Shown one piece after another: positions 29,801 through 37,855 of a stretch of 64,000 bases of DNA. Position numbers and translations under genes: made by a program. Positions within the stretch are counted from its first letter, which is position 1; every line of letters starts with the position of its first letter. The stretch spans positions 124,001 through 188,000 of the forward strand of contig NZ_JAHOPF010000003.1 of assembly GCF_019038595.1 (NCBI RefSeq), given 5' to 3'. This DNA comes from Kaistella soli (GTDB taxonomy: Bacteria; Bacteroidota; Bacteroidia; Flavobacteriales; Weeksellaceae). Under the pieces are notes generated by a model. That model was given only the letters and a program-made list of their open reading frames with translations, had not been told where the DNA came from and made no database searches.

Positions 29801-30906
29801 CGACTGCGTTTTTCACAGGAAAACCGGTGAATGGTAAAACCGCGTATAATCTGGCCTATTCAGGTGCTTTGTTGGGTTATAATTTAGTGGGCAACCCTTA
29901 TCCTTCCAATATCGATTTAAATTTGCTGTATGCAGATAACAGTGCAGCAATTGAATCTACATTCAGATTTTGGGATAACACCGTAAATGAAATTTACGAG
30001 CAGCAGGGCACTGCTTATCAAGGTAATGCCTATGCAATTTACAATGCTGCTGCAGGAGCTGCTGGTACAGGAATACCGGCACCCGGCTTAGGACAGGGCG
30101 CTGCCGGAAGCAGTAAAATACCCAATAAAATAACAAAAGTAGGGCAGGGCTTTATGGTCAAATCACTGGGAGCCAATAAAGTTTTGAACTATTCCAATCA
30201 TATAAGACTGGCTGATAACACGGGTGCTTTCTTCTATGGTAAAGAAAGGAAGGATGACCGGTATTGGCTTCAGATGACTGCGCCGTCCGGAATCACTTCC
30301 ACCCTTGCGGTGGTTTACTTTGATGGCGGAAATAAGCTTTTTGGGACCGAAGACTCCAAAATACTGGATAACTCAGATGTGATTTACAGTAAGGCAGGAG
30401 AAGAGAAAGTTTCTATCAATGGAAGCAGTAATTTTGTAAATACTGATGTGGTTGCATTGGGAATGAAAGGCTTTGCAGCAGGGCAATACAGGATTTCCTT
30501 AAGGGAAAGAGAAGGTGTTTTTGCGAACGGCCAGTCTATTTATTTAAAAGATAAATATACCGGGGCAATCACGAATCTGAGCGAAGGAGGTTATGTTTTC
30601 AATGCAGGTGCCGGCGAAAGCACAGGCAGATTCGAAATCCTTTATCAGCCGGAAGCAGTTTTGGCTGCGGATCATTCTGTAAGAGAGGAACTGGCGGTTT
30701 ACCGTGACGGAAGGGACTTTGTAGTGAAAGCGAAAAATGCCAATATTACCGACCTGGAGTTATATGATATGGCGGGACGACTCATTTATAAAATACTCCC
30801 TAACAGTAAGAAAGCGATAATTAATGCCGAGCTGCTCAGCAACGGTGCGTATCTTCTGAAAATCCACCAGAACGGGCATGTCACCGCCAGGAAAATTATA
30901 AAATAA
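23860..30906 (+). CDS. Gene C, 2,348-residue T9SS cargo protein
   Basis: A signal peptide ends near PLNAQQ. Residues about 28-290 form a lectin-like or choice-of-anchor region. An IPT/TIG-like domain (LTALQPDSKIANSGAFTLTV) follows at about 290-370, then a fibronectin-III-like segment with NFSNITSTGFSLGW and VVYKGNG at about 480-590. A second anchor-like domain contains DEFAIDDIEV. A long stretch of NG/GT-rich, probably beta-helical repeats comes next. A segment including LTLGANPVAGSFDTHHMIV and HSKHPN has a counterpart in gene H. A PKD/Ig-like pair precedes the shared module, which starts at about nt 29300 (TVWDGSGWSAGAPDA). The sorting domain ends NGAYLLKIHQNGHVTARKIIK. The role is probably in adhesion or matrix, which is inferred. 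Confidence 0.88.
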   Translation: MIKSIFTHCILFFGCLFMLTGSPLNAQQTVFTENFNAPGTPQNSNFTATGSIGTSNWTVARSGGDLGAKIDAGMLTLSNDISTAANVNGWVAASTSTSNYNPLYKPVLSQNTGVVSWSFNMRQIRANPSGFTSGKFGAAFILAGTPGTTNSAGKGYAIVLGQGTTTDPIRLATYSNGLSSIVPKLSSKTPGLSDFGAEYSSIRVEYNPADNKWSLFLRKDNTASFLDPKSGTLVFQDEAVITDYVNESLAMAGAFWNAGTAKIQTSFFDNFSVTVQTPELTALQPDSKIANSGAFTLTVDGKGFLPTSKVYWNGALRTTTYVSSVRLTAAIPATDIAAPATVPITVANGTFFSNALDFMIEPSGEPALTLSATTLGAVSTVTGTASSATNTYTISGINLVGAATVTAPTNFEVSLNGNVYANTLTLPNTGGGLTGQPITLRARLTAAASPGNYSGNIVHSTSGAVTKQVAVTGRVLATEPTSDPSGINFSNITSTGFSLGWTNGNGAQRVVLIKEVSAVNSMPADGITYNASAAFGAGSQIGTGNFVVYKGNGNSVQISGLTPAKVYYVSIIEFNGASGVENYRSSGLTGSTTTLNSPVGLQVKATNTSYKINFDDTADGVNLDTFQGFGMSKIVESGQLDSNAWAFSGFSSGAIPFGGNSIEDSSYENGPSDGGEEDTGIYAFNVGTAAAANYTLGIQPGGTDFNPGTVTLQIQNQTGAPMTSLNIGYKVYVYNDQPSSSQIRFSSSSTATGTYTDQAIVDVISPAAADMAPGWKAYYRVVTIPTGTIANNAYYYVRWSGSLASGSGAQDEFAIDDIEVIAYPATNPTPALVAFDGVAEDFVLQGNAALSADLSVQSRLLFNGGKLAVKDKTLTLVGDVVNTTVNGLTGGAAAKLVVRGTRNPALSFDQTSPGTTNIFDSFNVSGSNVNTVTVSNNFSVNNILRVDELKTLNLGTTALSGTLNSIQNNGLILTQNTTATPFPANKTWNGTGILNLNAAGAQTLVAGTYTNLKLSSAAGTTATGDLTVNGILDLPAANASATKGSLDMGLFTLTMGGDGTNTGVGEVTGIIKRNSFVNNKLYTFGHPNSSIIFPVGGTLPTTMSAKLTMGIAPAWRPTAIKRYYDITQSGAAGTKAIIRQHYLDSELNAGNVENKLVFFGHKVAGSLTFEQGKSSNNSTDNYVEISNANIAQYFTGTPGEVFISLDNTADPAMVTWNGSVNTSWTTIENWTPNLKPTSVTKVIVPVVPSGNYPTLNPSEEIASISIEAGATVNSAPDSQLILNLGAGAWQNNGTFNPGTGTSKIIFTNADATVAGNTTFNNVEIVPGASLRALEGNYMGIAGSLVNKGTMFTTLIPNTIEFKGTGQTIPAPGGAAFGGYHHLIVSGTGAVIAPTITTLNIRGDLTLNQPVSFAGKTINLAGVSQQAIGGTAAIVFDNLTVNKDTEDVVLAQDITVGGTLTLSSGNIIIGSKNLTLGANPVAGSFDTHHMIVADGAGLVKRPFAATGSYLFPVGELTGAASYSPVTVNVTSGTFSGAFVGVNVIHSKHPNNNTIRNYLRKYWNVQQTGITGAVATITAQYETVDVVGAEPETAAAQLNGVFNVSTNPWVKFGALSGNTLVATNAVLTAGQISAFTGLRAGEISIEVHGYGEFCSGSAHTMNAVISGGDAPYSYEWSNGLANAAAVSVPTATAGTTNYTLTVRDANGFSATDSDIPVVILPASVGGTIDVKTQQICSGNLAADLHLNGSVGKILHWQKSLTADFATSENLPNFTTTLTGAEMGLLTQTTYFRAVLQNGSCEESVSDTATVVIRSTVWDGSGWSAGAPDALTSAIFTGNYTTTAATDITACTCEVRSGAVLTIGADSHITVQNSIVNQGSIIVESDGSLIQINDDSINSGAVLVKRDLSFRNNDRKEYNYLISPVENSNLKTDLYRKADGTPVIAPFVLYHNEANSKFYNSSGAYIPGRALAVKEPAYSSGALATAFFTGKPVNGKTAYNLAYSGALLGYNLVGNPYPSNIDLNLLYADNSAAIESTFRFWDNTVNEIYEQQGTAYQGNAYAIYNAAAGAAGTGIPAPGLGQGAAGSSKIPNKITKVGQGFMVKSLGANKVLNYSNHIRLADNTGAFFYGKERKDDRYWLQMTAPSGITSTLAVVYFDGGNKLFGTEDSKILDNSDVIYSKAGEEKVSINGSSNFVNTDVVALGMKGFAAGQYRISLREREGVFANGQSIYLKDKYTGAITNLSEGGYVFNAGAGESTGRFEILYQPEAVLAADHSVREELAVYRDGRDFVVKAKNANITDLELYDMAGRLIYKILPNSKKAIINAELLSNGAYLLKIHQNGHVTARKIIK

Positions 30907-30929
30907 TATGTTACTCATTATTAATAATG

Positions 30930-30961
30930 ATCCCAAATCTTTCAGAAGATTTGGGATTTTT
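30930..30961 (+). terminator. Terminator of gene C
   Basis: 12-bp perfect stem (ATCCCAAATCTT with AAGATTTGGGAT), TCAG loop and a T-run. Confidence 0.92.
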
Positions 30962-31249
30962 ATCAGCAAACGTTAGTTTTTTGCAAAAAAAGCAAAGTGC
31001 AGATTTGTTGTATGATAAACAATTCTCAATAGTATGTGGCATGCTCCTAATCGCGGCTTTTGCTGTTGATTAAAATATCGCCGGATTTGCAAGTAGTTAA
31101 CAGACATTCTGTTAGATTAAGGAAATCGGAGCAAACGCCCTATATTCTCTCGATGAGACATTTAGCTATTCGTAAAAATAGTCGTGTTATTCAATGCATA
31201 TTATGTTAAATATTTTTTCGGATTTAACATACTTCGTAAAATTTACGTT
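30962..31249. other. Intergenic region upstream of the D promoter, with dyads
   Basis: No gene. It contains a TAACAGA-CAT-TCTGTTA hairpin at 31098-31114 and the dyad ATGTTAAAT/ATTTAACAT at 31203-31230 (10-nt spacer). A 13-bp palindrome CGTAAA-A-TTTACG lies at 31235-31247. The last two lie just upstream of the D promoter and could be operator sites. Confidence 0.45.
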
Positions 31250-31711
31250 AAAAAATTATGAATAATATATTTGTATATCAAATATTATTATTAATTTTGC
31301 TCCCTGAAATTAACAGGGTAACTAAGTCTATCTGCTATAATTATTAAAGGGGTTTTTTAATTAAGCATGCTAATATAAACTTTACATCTTTCTGTTATTT
31401 TCTTTAGTTTAAGAAAATAGTCACGGTAATCGTGACGGGTTAAAAAACAAGTGTAAGACAATATATTACACTTCAAAACACATTATGATGAAACAAAATT
31501 ACTTTCCCTCCAAGGGGCAGGCTATCTGCTGTATTTCCAAAACTTCTCAATCAAAGATTTTTCACTCTTCCATCTTCAGGATCAAACCTTACTAAAAAGG
31601 AATATTGACCTGCGATAGCTCCATTACTGTTATTGGGGATATTGCCTGTGCAGTCTGCACACCTTTACTAATCTTCATAAGTCTGCAAATTTCTTTTAAA
31701 CCTACATTGAA
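31250..31711 (+). promoter_or_regulatory. Promoter and long leader of gene D, homologous to the B leader
   Basis: Two TAnnTTTG boxes, TATATTTG at 31266-31273 and TAATTTTG at 31292-31299. The second lines up with the B promoter. A CCCTG/CAGGG hairpin at 31302-31318 would sit at the very 5' end of the transcript. At 31406-31527 the leader is a close copy of the B leader, with hairpins GTCACG/CGTGAC and AGTGTAA/TTACACT. A 36-codon ORF at 31485-31595 begins MMKQNYFPSKG. A TGTGCA-GTC-TGCACA hairpin at 31647-31661 precedes the CDS. Confidence 0.5.
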
Positions 31712-34700
31712 ATGATAAAAAAATATTTTTTGGTAAAAAGTTCTGTTCTGTTGTTTTTATTTTTAAGCTGCCTGTTTTTTGGGCAAACCAATACCTGGAC
31801 TGGTACTGCGGATTCCAACTGGAATAATGCAGCCAACTGGACCGGAAATAAAGTACCTCTTGCTGCTGATGCTGTCATCATTCCTAAAGTGGCTAATAAT
31901 CCAATAGTATCCGTAAATAACACTTGTGCATCAATTACTTTTACGGGCACAGCTGCAACACTCACAGTGAATTCGGGTATTACGCTTACTGTCACTGGAG
32001 ATGTTAAGCTCAATTCATTACAAGATAGAGATTCTGAGGCAGAAATTTCAGGATCAGGAACGATAAATACTTTAACCGTCACTGTAGGAACACAGGAGAA
32101 TATAAAATCTGACGGCGTTTATACGTCTAAATTAAATTCTACTATTTACAACTTAAATGTAAGCGGGAATATTAATATATGGTCGAACGCTCATAATAAA
32201 AATAGAAGAAATGATGCTGCATTTTATTTCCAAAGTGGAACAATAAATTTACTTGGAAAAATAGAGACAAGTAATGATGACGGGAATATTTCAACTTTTA
32301 GTATGGCATCTGCTGCTCCATCTGGTATTTTATTACTGAGAAATGCTAATGCATTTAATTTGTCGGCAACAGGAACAAATGTGATTAATTTAAATGGAAC
32401 AGGCAGTACTGTGAATTACAATGGTGCGGATCAGAATGTCCATAACACGGCTTATAATAATCTTATTTTTTCGGGTAGTGGGGTGAAGTCAACTTCAAAT
32501 ACAACATCTGTTGCAGGTAATTTATCCATCAGCAATGGAGTGAAAGCAAGTGTTGCTGATGGAACGATTATCAATGCTGGAAGTTTAACCTTAGGGGTTT
32601 ATAAGAAAATAGACGGAAAATGGGGTTCTACCTCTTCGGCTGCAACTTACAAAGATAATGGCTTCTTTGAGCTGACAAAAGGAATCGTTAATGTTACCAA
32701 TGATACAAGACCCACACCGGTTTTTTCAAATTTAGCCGCTAGTCAAAGTATTTGTTTTGGGACTCCTACAACAACATTGAGCGGAACCGTAAGTGGAGGG
32801 GGAGTTTATCCTTTACCCAATGAAACGGTTTATGTCAAAATTAATGGGGTAACACAAAATGCGACTGTAACCGGAAATGCAGGCGCATTCACGGTCACTT
32901 TTAATACAGCAACATTGCCTTCAAATGCAACACCTTATATTATTACCTATGCTTTTGCAAATGCAACAACAAATGTTAATTTTAAAGCGGCAACTGATAC
33001 GGGTACAACTATTTTGGTAAATAAAACTCCTGTAGGCGGTGGTGTTTATAGCGGGAATACACCAATTTGTTTGAACGGGTCTACTGGAAATATGACTTTA
33101 GGGGGTGGTTATGTTGGAACCGTTTTAAGATGGGAGAAAAGATTAAATAACGCTGCTACTTGGACTGCTATTAATAATACAACCACAGTTTATTCAGAAA
33201 ATCCTTCGGTCTCCGGTACTTGGGAGTATCGTGCTGTGGTAGGAAGTGGAAATTGTCCGGAGGTTGCCTCGCAGCCGTTTAGTGTGGTGGTTAATCCGTC
33301 ATTATCTATTACAGTTGCGGGAAATACTTCTGTTACGCAGTTTGCTACAGTGGTACAGGTTCCTTATTCGTCAAACAACGGAACAGAATATGATATTGTG
33401 TTTGACAATGCAGCGTTGTCAGCAGGATTTACCAATGCCAACGGAAATATTTCCGGAAATTCAGGATCGCTTGGGATAAATGTACCTTACTGTATTGGTG
33501 TTGGGAGCTACCAGGCTTACGTAAGGGTCAGGACATCCTATCCGGTTTGTGCAAGCGAATATTATGCATTTACGATAACGGTAAAACCCATCACTGGACC
33601 TTCAGTGGTGCAGTCAGATCAGACAGTATGTACGGGTAACCTGCCAAACGATTTGACCTTAAGTAATAATACGGAAGGTGTGATAAAATGGCAGAGATCT
33701 TTAAATCCTGATTTTTCTAATCCACAGGATATCACTGTTATATCAGTAACTTTACCTGGTTCTACTATTGGAGTTTTAACCCAAGACACCTATTTCCGTG
33801 CTATTTATAAATACGGAGGTTGCGGTAAAATTATTTCAAATGCAGTACTAATAAAAGTGGTTTCTGCCGCAGCAGCTCCAACAATTGTTACGACATCGGC
33901 CACTTGTTCTAGTGCAGGTTCCGCTAGAATTCAAGATTACGCCTCAGGCAATAATTATTTATTTTCTCCAAGTGGACCTTCGGTAGTTGCAGGTGGAGTT
34001 ATCACCGGTATGGTTTTCGGGACAAATTACACGGTAACCTTAAATAACGGAAATTGTAGCTCAGCAGCTAGTTCTCCTTTCTCTATTGCAGCGCAACTGA
34101 CTACCCCCTTACCCCCCACAGTAACCACGACATTTGCAACCTGCTCCTCACCGGGAACGGCTAAATTAACCCCTTATATAGCTACTAATACGTATGTATT
34201 TTCACCAGTGGGTCCGAGGGTAGGTACAGGAGGAGTAATTTCCAATTTAGCAGCGGGGACCAATTATACGGTGACCACTAATAACGGAAATTGTACCTCA
34301 CCGCCAAGTTCTCCTTTTAAAGTGGAGGCACAATTAACCGGAATAACTGCAAGTGTAAATATTAGCGCTACAGTAACAACCATCTGTGCCGGAACAAGCG
34401 TTACTTTTACGGCAACACCAACCAATGGCGGAACAGCACCTCGTTATCAATGGCAGTTAAACGGTGTGAATATCACGGAAGCAACTTCTGCAACTTACAC
34501 CACCAGTACTTTAAATAACGGTGATAAAGTAACGGCTTTACTGATATCAAATGCAACACCATGTTTGGTTGGTACTTCCGCAACATCCAATACCATTATC
34601 GTTACAGTAAAACCTTCGCCAACCGTTTCCGTCACGGGCAATAACCGAATCTGCAAAAACACCGATGCAGTATTTAATCTGGCAGGAACACCGGGTGCAA

Positions 34701-36496
34701 CAATTACTTACAATGTGAACGGTATCAATCCAACTATTGTTGTATTAGACGGTAGCGGCAAAGCAGTGGTAACAATTTCTTCTGCTAATTCAAATCAAAC
34801 GCTTAATATCGTTTCTGTTTCTAATGGCAGCTGTACCAATTCAGCCAGCTCATCGGCAACCATAACGGTTGGTGAGGATTCTGTATATCCCGGAAGTGGT
34901 CCCGATGGATGGAGTAAAGGTCGTCCCGACGGCAACGGTCTGAATGGGGTAATCGCCGGAAATTACAATACCTCGGCAGGAGATATTAAAGCGTGCAGCT
35001 GTACCGTCCTGAGTGGCGGTTCCCTAACGGTGGGTTCCGGTCATTTTCTGGAAGTGGATAATGCCGTTACCAATAACGGTACCCTTACCATAGAGTCCGA
35101 CGGAAATCTTATCCAGGTCAATAATACAGCTGTAAACACAGGAAATATCCTGGTGAAACGCAATATGACCTTCAGGAGCAACGAAAGAAAGGAATATAAT
35201 TATTTAATATCCCCGGTGGAAGATGCCAACGTAAAAACGGAGATGTACCGAAAAGCAGACGGTACCGCGGTGGTTGCGCCTTTTGCGCTGTATCACAACG
35301 AGGCCAATAACTTCTTTTATACCTCAAGCGGAGCCTATATCAAAGGTCGCGCACTCGCGGTAAAGGAGCCTGCTTATACTTCAGGGGCAGAACCTGTCGC
35401 ATTTTTCAAAGGAAAACCCTTCAACGGAACCATTGACTATCCTTTGGCTTTCTCTGGGGCGAACCTGGGGTATAATCTCATCGGAAATCCTTATCCGTCC
35501 AATTTAGATTTAAAGCTTTTCTATCAAAATAATGCAACGGAAATTGAATCGACTTTCAGATTCTGGGACAACAGTGTCAATGATGTATATGTGCAACAGG
35601 GATCCACGTACAGCGGCAATGCGTATGCGGTATTTAACAGTGTGGCGGGGAGTCGCGGGACAGGATTGGCTGCTTCCGGAACATCAACTGCCGTGGGCGG
35701 TAAAAAAATGCCGAACCAGTTCGCAAAAACCGGTCAGGGATTTATGGTAAAAGCTCTGGGAACCGGTAAGGTCTTAAAGTTCTCAAACGGACTAAGAACG
35801 CATGAGAGTACAGGTTCGGTGTTTTTTGGAAAAGAAACTGTTGATGACCGTTTTTATCTGGGACTGAAGGCGCCTTCCGGCATTATTTCTTCAGCGGCGA
35901 TTGTGTATTTTGAGGGTGGTAACTCCTCTTTTGCTGCCGACGATTCGCGGGTGATCAGCAGTTCAGATGCGGTTTACACTTTTGCAGAGAACGAAAAAGT
36001 AGCGATCAATGGCCGCAGTTCGTTTATGAACACCGATAAAATAAATTTAGGAAGCAGCCATTTTGCCGCCGGAAATTATACTTTCGCCCTGGGTGAGAAA
36101 GAAGGTGTTTTTGCAAACGGGCAGAGTATTTACCTCAAAGATAAGCAGACCGGTATCATTACCAACCTGTCTGAGGGGGCCTATACCTTTGCTGCAAATG
36201 CGGGAGAAAGCACAGGAAGATTTGAAATCCTTTATCAGCCGGAAGCTGTTTTGGCTACCGATGGAGCCGTAAAAGATGACCTTGTGGTTTACCGTGACGG
36301 AGATGATTTTGTTATCACCTCAAAAGATAAAAAAATTACTCAGGTGGAGGTTTACGATTCAAGCGGAAGGCTTAGTTTAAAAACAGAGCCGGGAAGCATG
36401 AAAACTGTTATTCCTGCAGTTTCACTGAGTAATGGAGTGTATATCCTTAAAATTAATCAGGCCGGTAAAATAACCAACAGAAAAATTATCAGATAA
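31712..36496 (+). CDS. Gene D, 1,594-residue T9SS cargo protein
   Basis: A signal peptide (MIKKYFLVKSSVLLF, cleavage near LFFGQ) is followed by TNTWTGTADSNWNNAANW, a beta-helix type start common in flavobacterial surface proteins. The middle holds several Ig-like or SprB-like repeats with paired cysteines (SVVQSDQTVCTGNLPNDL; TVTTTFATCSSPGTAKL). The shared module begins at about nt 34870 (EDSVYPGSG) and ends in a type A sorting domain identical or nearly so to that of gene B. The middle of its module resembles gene C instead (YRKADGT, ALYHNEANN, AVKEPAY), so it appears to be a mosaic. Confidence 0.88.
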   Translation: MIKKYFLVKSSVLLFLFLSCLFFGQTNTWTGTADSNWNNAANWTGNKVPLAADAVIIPKVANNPIVSVNNTCASITFTGTAATLTVNSGITLTVTGDVKLNSLQDRDSEAEISGSGTINTLTVTVGTQENIKSDGVYTSKLNSTIYNLNVSGNINIWSNAHNKNRRNDAAFYFQSGTINLLGKIETSNDDGNISTFSMASAAPSGILLLRNANAFNLSATGTNVINLNGTGSTVNYNGADQNVHNTAYNNLIFSGSGVKSTSNTTSVAGNLSISNGVKASVADGTIINAGSLTLGVYKKIDGKWGSTSSAATYKDNGFFELTKGIVNVTNDTRPTPVFSNLAASQSICFGTPTTTLSGTVSGGGVYPLPNETVYVKINGVTQNATVTGNAGAFTVTFNTATLPSNATPYIITYAFANATTNVNFKAATDTGTTILVNKTPVGGGVYSGNTPICLNGSTGNMTLGGGYVGTVLRWEKRLNNAATWTAINNTTTVYSENPSVSGTWEYRAVVGSGNCPEVASQPFSVVVNPSLSITVAGNTSVTQFATVVQVPYSSNNGTEYDIVFDNAALSAGFTNANGNISGNSGSLGINVPYCIGVGSYQAYVRVRTSYPVCASEYYAFTITVKPITGPSVVQSDQTVCTGNLPNDLTLSNNTEGVIKWQRSLNPDFSNPQDITVISVTLPGSTIGVLTQDTYFRAIYKYGGCGKIISNAVLIKVVSAAAAPTIVTTSATCSSAGSARIQDYASGNNYLFSPSGPSVVAGGVITGMVFGTNYTVTLNNGNCSSAASSPFSIAAQLTTPLPPTVTTTFATCSSPGTAKLTPYIATNTYVFSPVGPRVGTGGVISNLAAGTNYTVTTNNGNCTSPPSSPFKVEAQLTGITASVNISATVTTICAGTSVTFTATPTNGGTAPRYQWQLNGVNITEATSATYTTSTLNNGDKVTALLISNATPCLVGTSATSNTIIVTVKPSPTVSVTGNNRICKNTDAVFNLAGTPGATITYNVNGINPTIVVLDGSGKAVVTISSANSNQTLNIVSVSNGSCTNSASSSATITVGEDSVYPGSGPDGWSKGRPDGNGLNGVIAGNYNTSAGDIKACSCTVLSGGSLTVGSGHFLEVDNAVTNNGTLTIESDGNLIQVNNTAVNTGNILVKRNMTFRSNERKEYNYLISPVEDANVKTEMYRKADGTAVVAPFALYHNEANNFFYTSSGAYIKGRALAVKEPAYTSGAEPVAFFKGKPFNGTIDYPLAFSGANLGYNLIGNPYPSNLDLKLFYQNNATEIESTFRFWDNSVNDVYVQQGSTYSGNAYAVFNSVAGSRGTGLAASGTSTAVGGKKMPNQFAKTGQGFMVKALGTGKVLKFSNGLRTHESTGSVFFGKETVDDRFYLGLKAPSGIISSAAIVYFEGGNSSFAADDSRVISSSDAVYTFAENEKVAINGRSSFMNTDKINLGSSHFAAGNYTFALGEKEGVFANGQSIYLKDKQTGIITNLSEGAYTFAANAGESTGRFEILYQPEAVLATDGAVKDDLVVYRDGDDFVITSKDKKITQVEVYDSSGRLSLKTEPGSMKTVIPAVSLSNGVYILKINQAGKITNRKIIR

Positions 36497-36520
36497 TAAA
36501 TGTTATTTTAAATTTATCAC

Positions 36521-36554
36521 ATCCCAAATCTCTCCGGAGGTTTGGGATTTTTTT
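36521..36554 (+). terminator. Terminator of gene D
   Basis: ATCCCAAA/TTTGGGAT stem extended by weaker pairs, followed by seven T residues. Confidence 0.88.
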
Positions 36555-37421
36555 AAATCCTTAATATTGAGTAATAAATATAAAAATAGGGATCGTGAAT
36601 TCAGGATAAGTAAATCGGAAAAATAAGGTAAAAAATTCTTAATTTTGACGAACAATAGTCGGGTGACCTGTTGAGTATATTATTGCTTTCAATCGGTTAT
36701 GATATTTTATTTTTTCGCGAATTTCATATTTCTTATCTCCCGATCAGTTTCATTGAAAGTAAACCGTCGATGATGGATGTTCTGTCATCAGGACTTCACC
36801 AGACGTCTTATAAAGACGTGGATTGGTTCGGGGCATCTCCAATTAAAAACCAATATAAAAGCATTGTTTCTCCAATACTTTATTGGACTTATATTAGACT
36901 TATATTGGAGCTATATTGGAGCTATATTGGATCTGTGATGAAGCAAACCGGGAGGTGATGGGAAGGAGCTTGACAGGTGACCAGAGCGTGACACGTCCTG
37001 AAATAGCTATACAGGTTAATAATTAATCCTGAAATTACTGTACAGGATAAGGTTTGATAAAGGAGTCTGACCAAAAATCTCGACCATCATCTAAAAAAAA
37101 CTACAGAAACAGGAGTGTCATGTTATGTCCGCGCAGACTTCCTGTACCGATGAAGTCGATCGGGAACTTACTGAAACAGCAAGATAATTTTCGAAACCCT
37201 TATCTGGACGTGTGCAAGTTTTTGGAATCTCTAATTCCCTCTTTGAAATCGCTGGCTGGTCGGTCAATTTCCCTGACCGAAATTATGCCATTAAGAAACT
37301 TAATTAAATAAAAACATATATTTTCTGAGTATTATGTAATATTTTTATATTTCATTGCTTTTGATGGTTAAATATTATTTAAAACAGGTGTTTTAGCGGT
37401 ATATATTTCTATGGAATTTTA
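36555..37421. other. Gene-poor region between D and E
   Basis: I see no convincing gene. The ORFs of 85-95 residues here (36671-36958 and 37054-37311) start at TTG, have no family features and partly cover the 11-bp repeat tract. A short ACGTCT/AGACGT dyad lies near 36805. Two similar CCTGAAAT...CAGG segments lie at about 36994 and 37025. Confidence 0.5.
36881..36935 (+). repeat. Five tandem 11-bp repeats
   Basis: Units are TATTGGACTTA, TATTAGACTTA, TATTGGAGCTA (twice) and TATTGGATCTG. A weaker, purine-rich 11-bp rhythm (ending GGTG, GGAG, GGTG, CGTG) continues to about 36990. Because 11 is not a multiple of 3, the repeat is unlikely to be selected as protein. Confidence 0.9.
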
Positions 37422-37855
37422 TAATTTTGAGCAAGTTTCTTTACTTGTAATTGGTGAGGAAATAAAAAACACAACGATGAAAACCTCCAAGATCGATCTG
37501 GCAATGGCAATTTTACTTGCTTTTCTAAGCCGTTTTTCCCGTCTCAGGCGCTCTTGATCACGGAACTGCGATACAGACACAGATTTTAACAACCTCTTCG
37601 TTCTGAATGCTGCACTCTTTAATTGCCCTTAATACATTATCCGTGTATGTCATGACCTCGATTTTTTACTCAGGTCTTTAGACCTTTACCACCCTTCTTC
37701 CGAATGCCCTCTATAAGGTTGATTAAGCATTGTGAATAAGTAATAGTATTAAATGGCAATATCAGGCGGTCAGTCGGCCATCCGTTTCGTCAAAACTCCA
37801 TTGGTTTTTCTCAACTATTGTCCTATGGTATATACTAACCCCAAAATATAAAGTG
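37422..37855 (+). promoter_or_regulatory. Promoter and long leader of gene E
   Basis: TAATTTTG at 37422-37429, followed by a CAAGT/ACTTG hairpin at about 37432-37448, at or near the transcript start. A 26-codon ORF at 37477-37557 begins MKTSKIDLAM. Further dyads are ATACA/TGTAT near 37633 and AGGTCT-TT-AGACCT near 37672. The real start is about 430 nt downstream of the promoter. Confidence 0.45.

Noticed and set aside
36671-37311. ORFs of 95 and 85 codons between D and E
   Set aside because: Both start at TTG, show no family features, and the first runs through the 11-bp repeats in a way that explains its odd composition.
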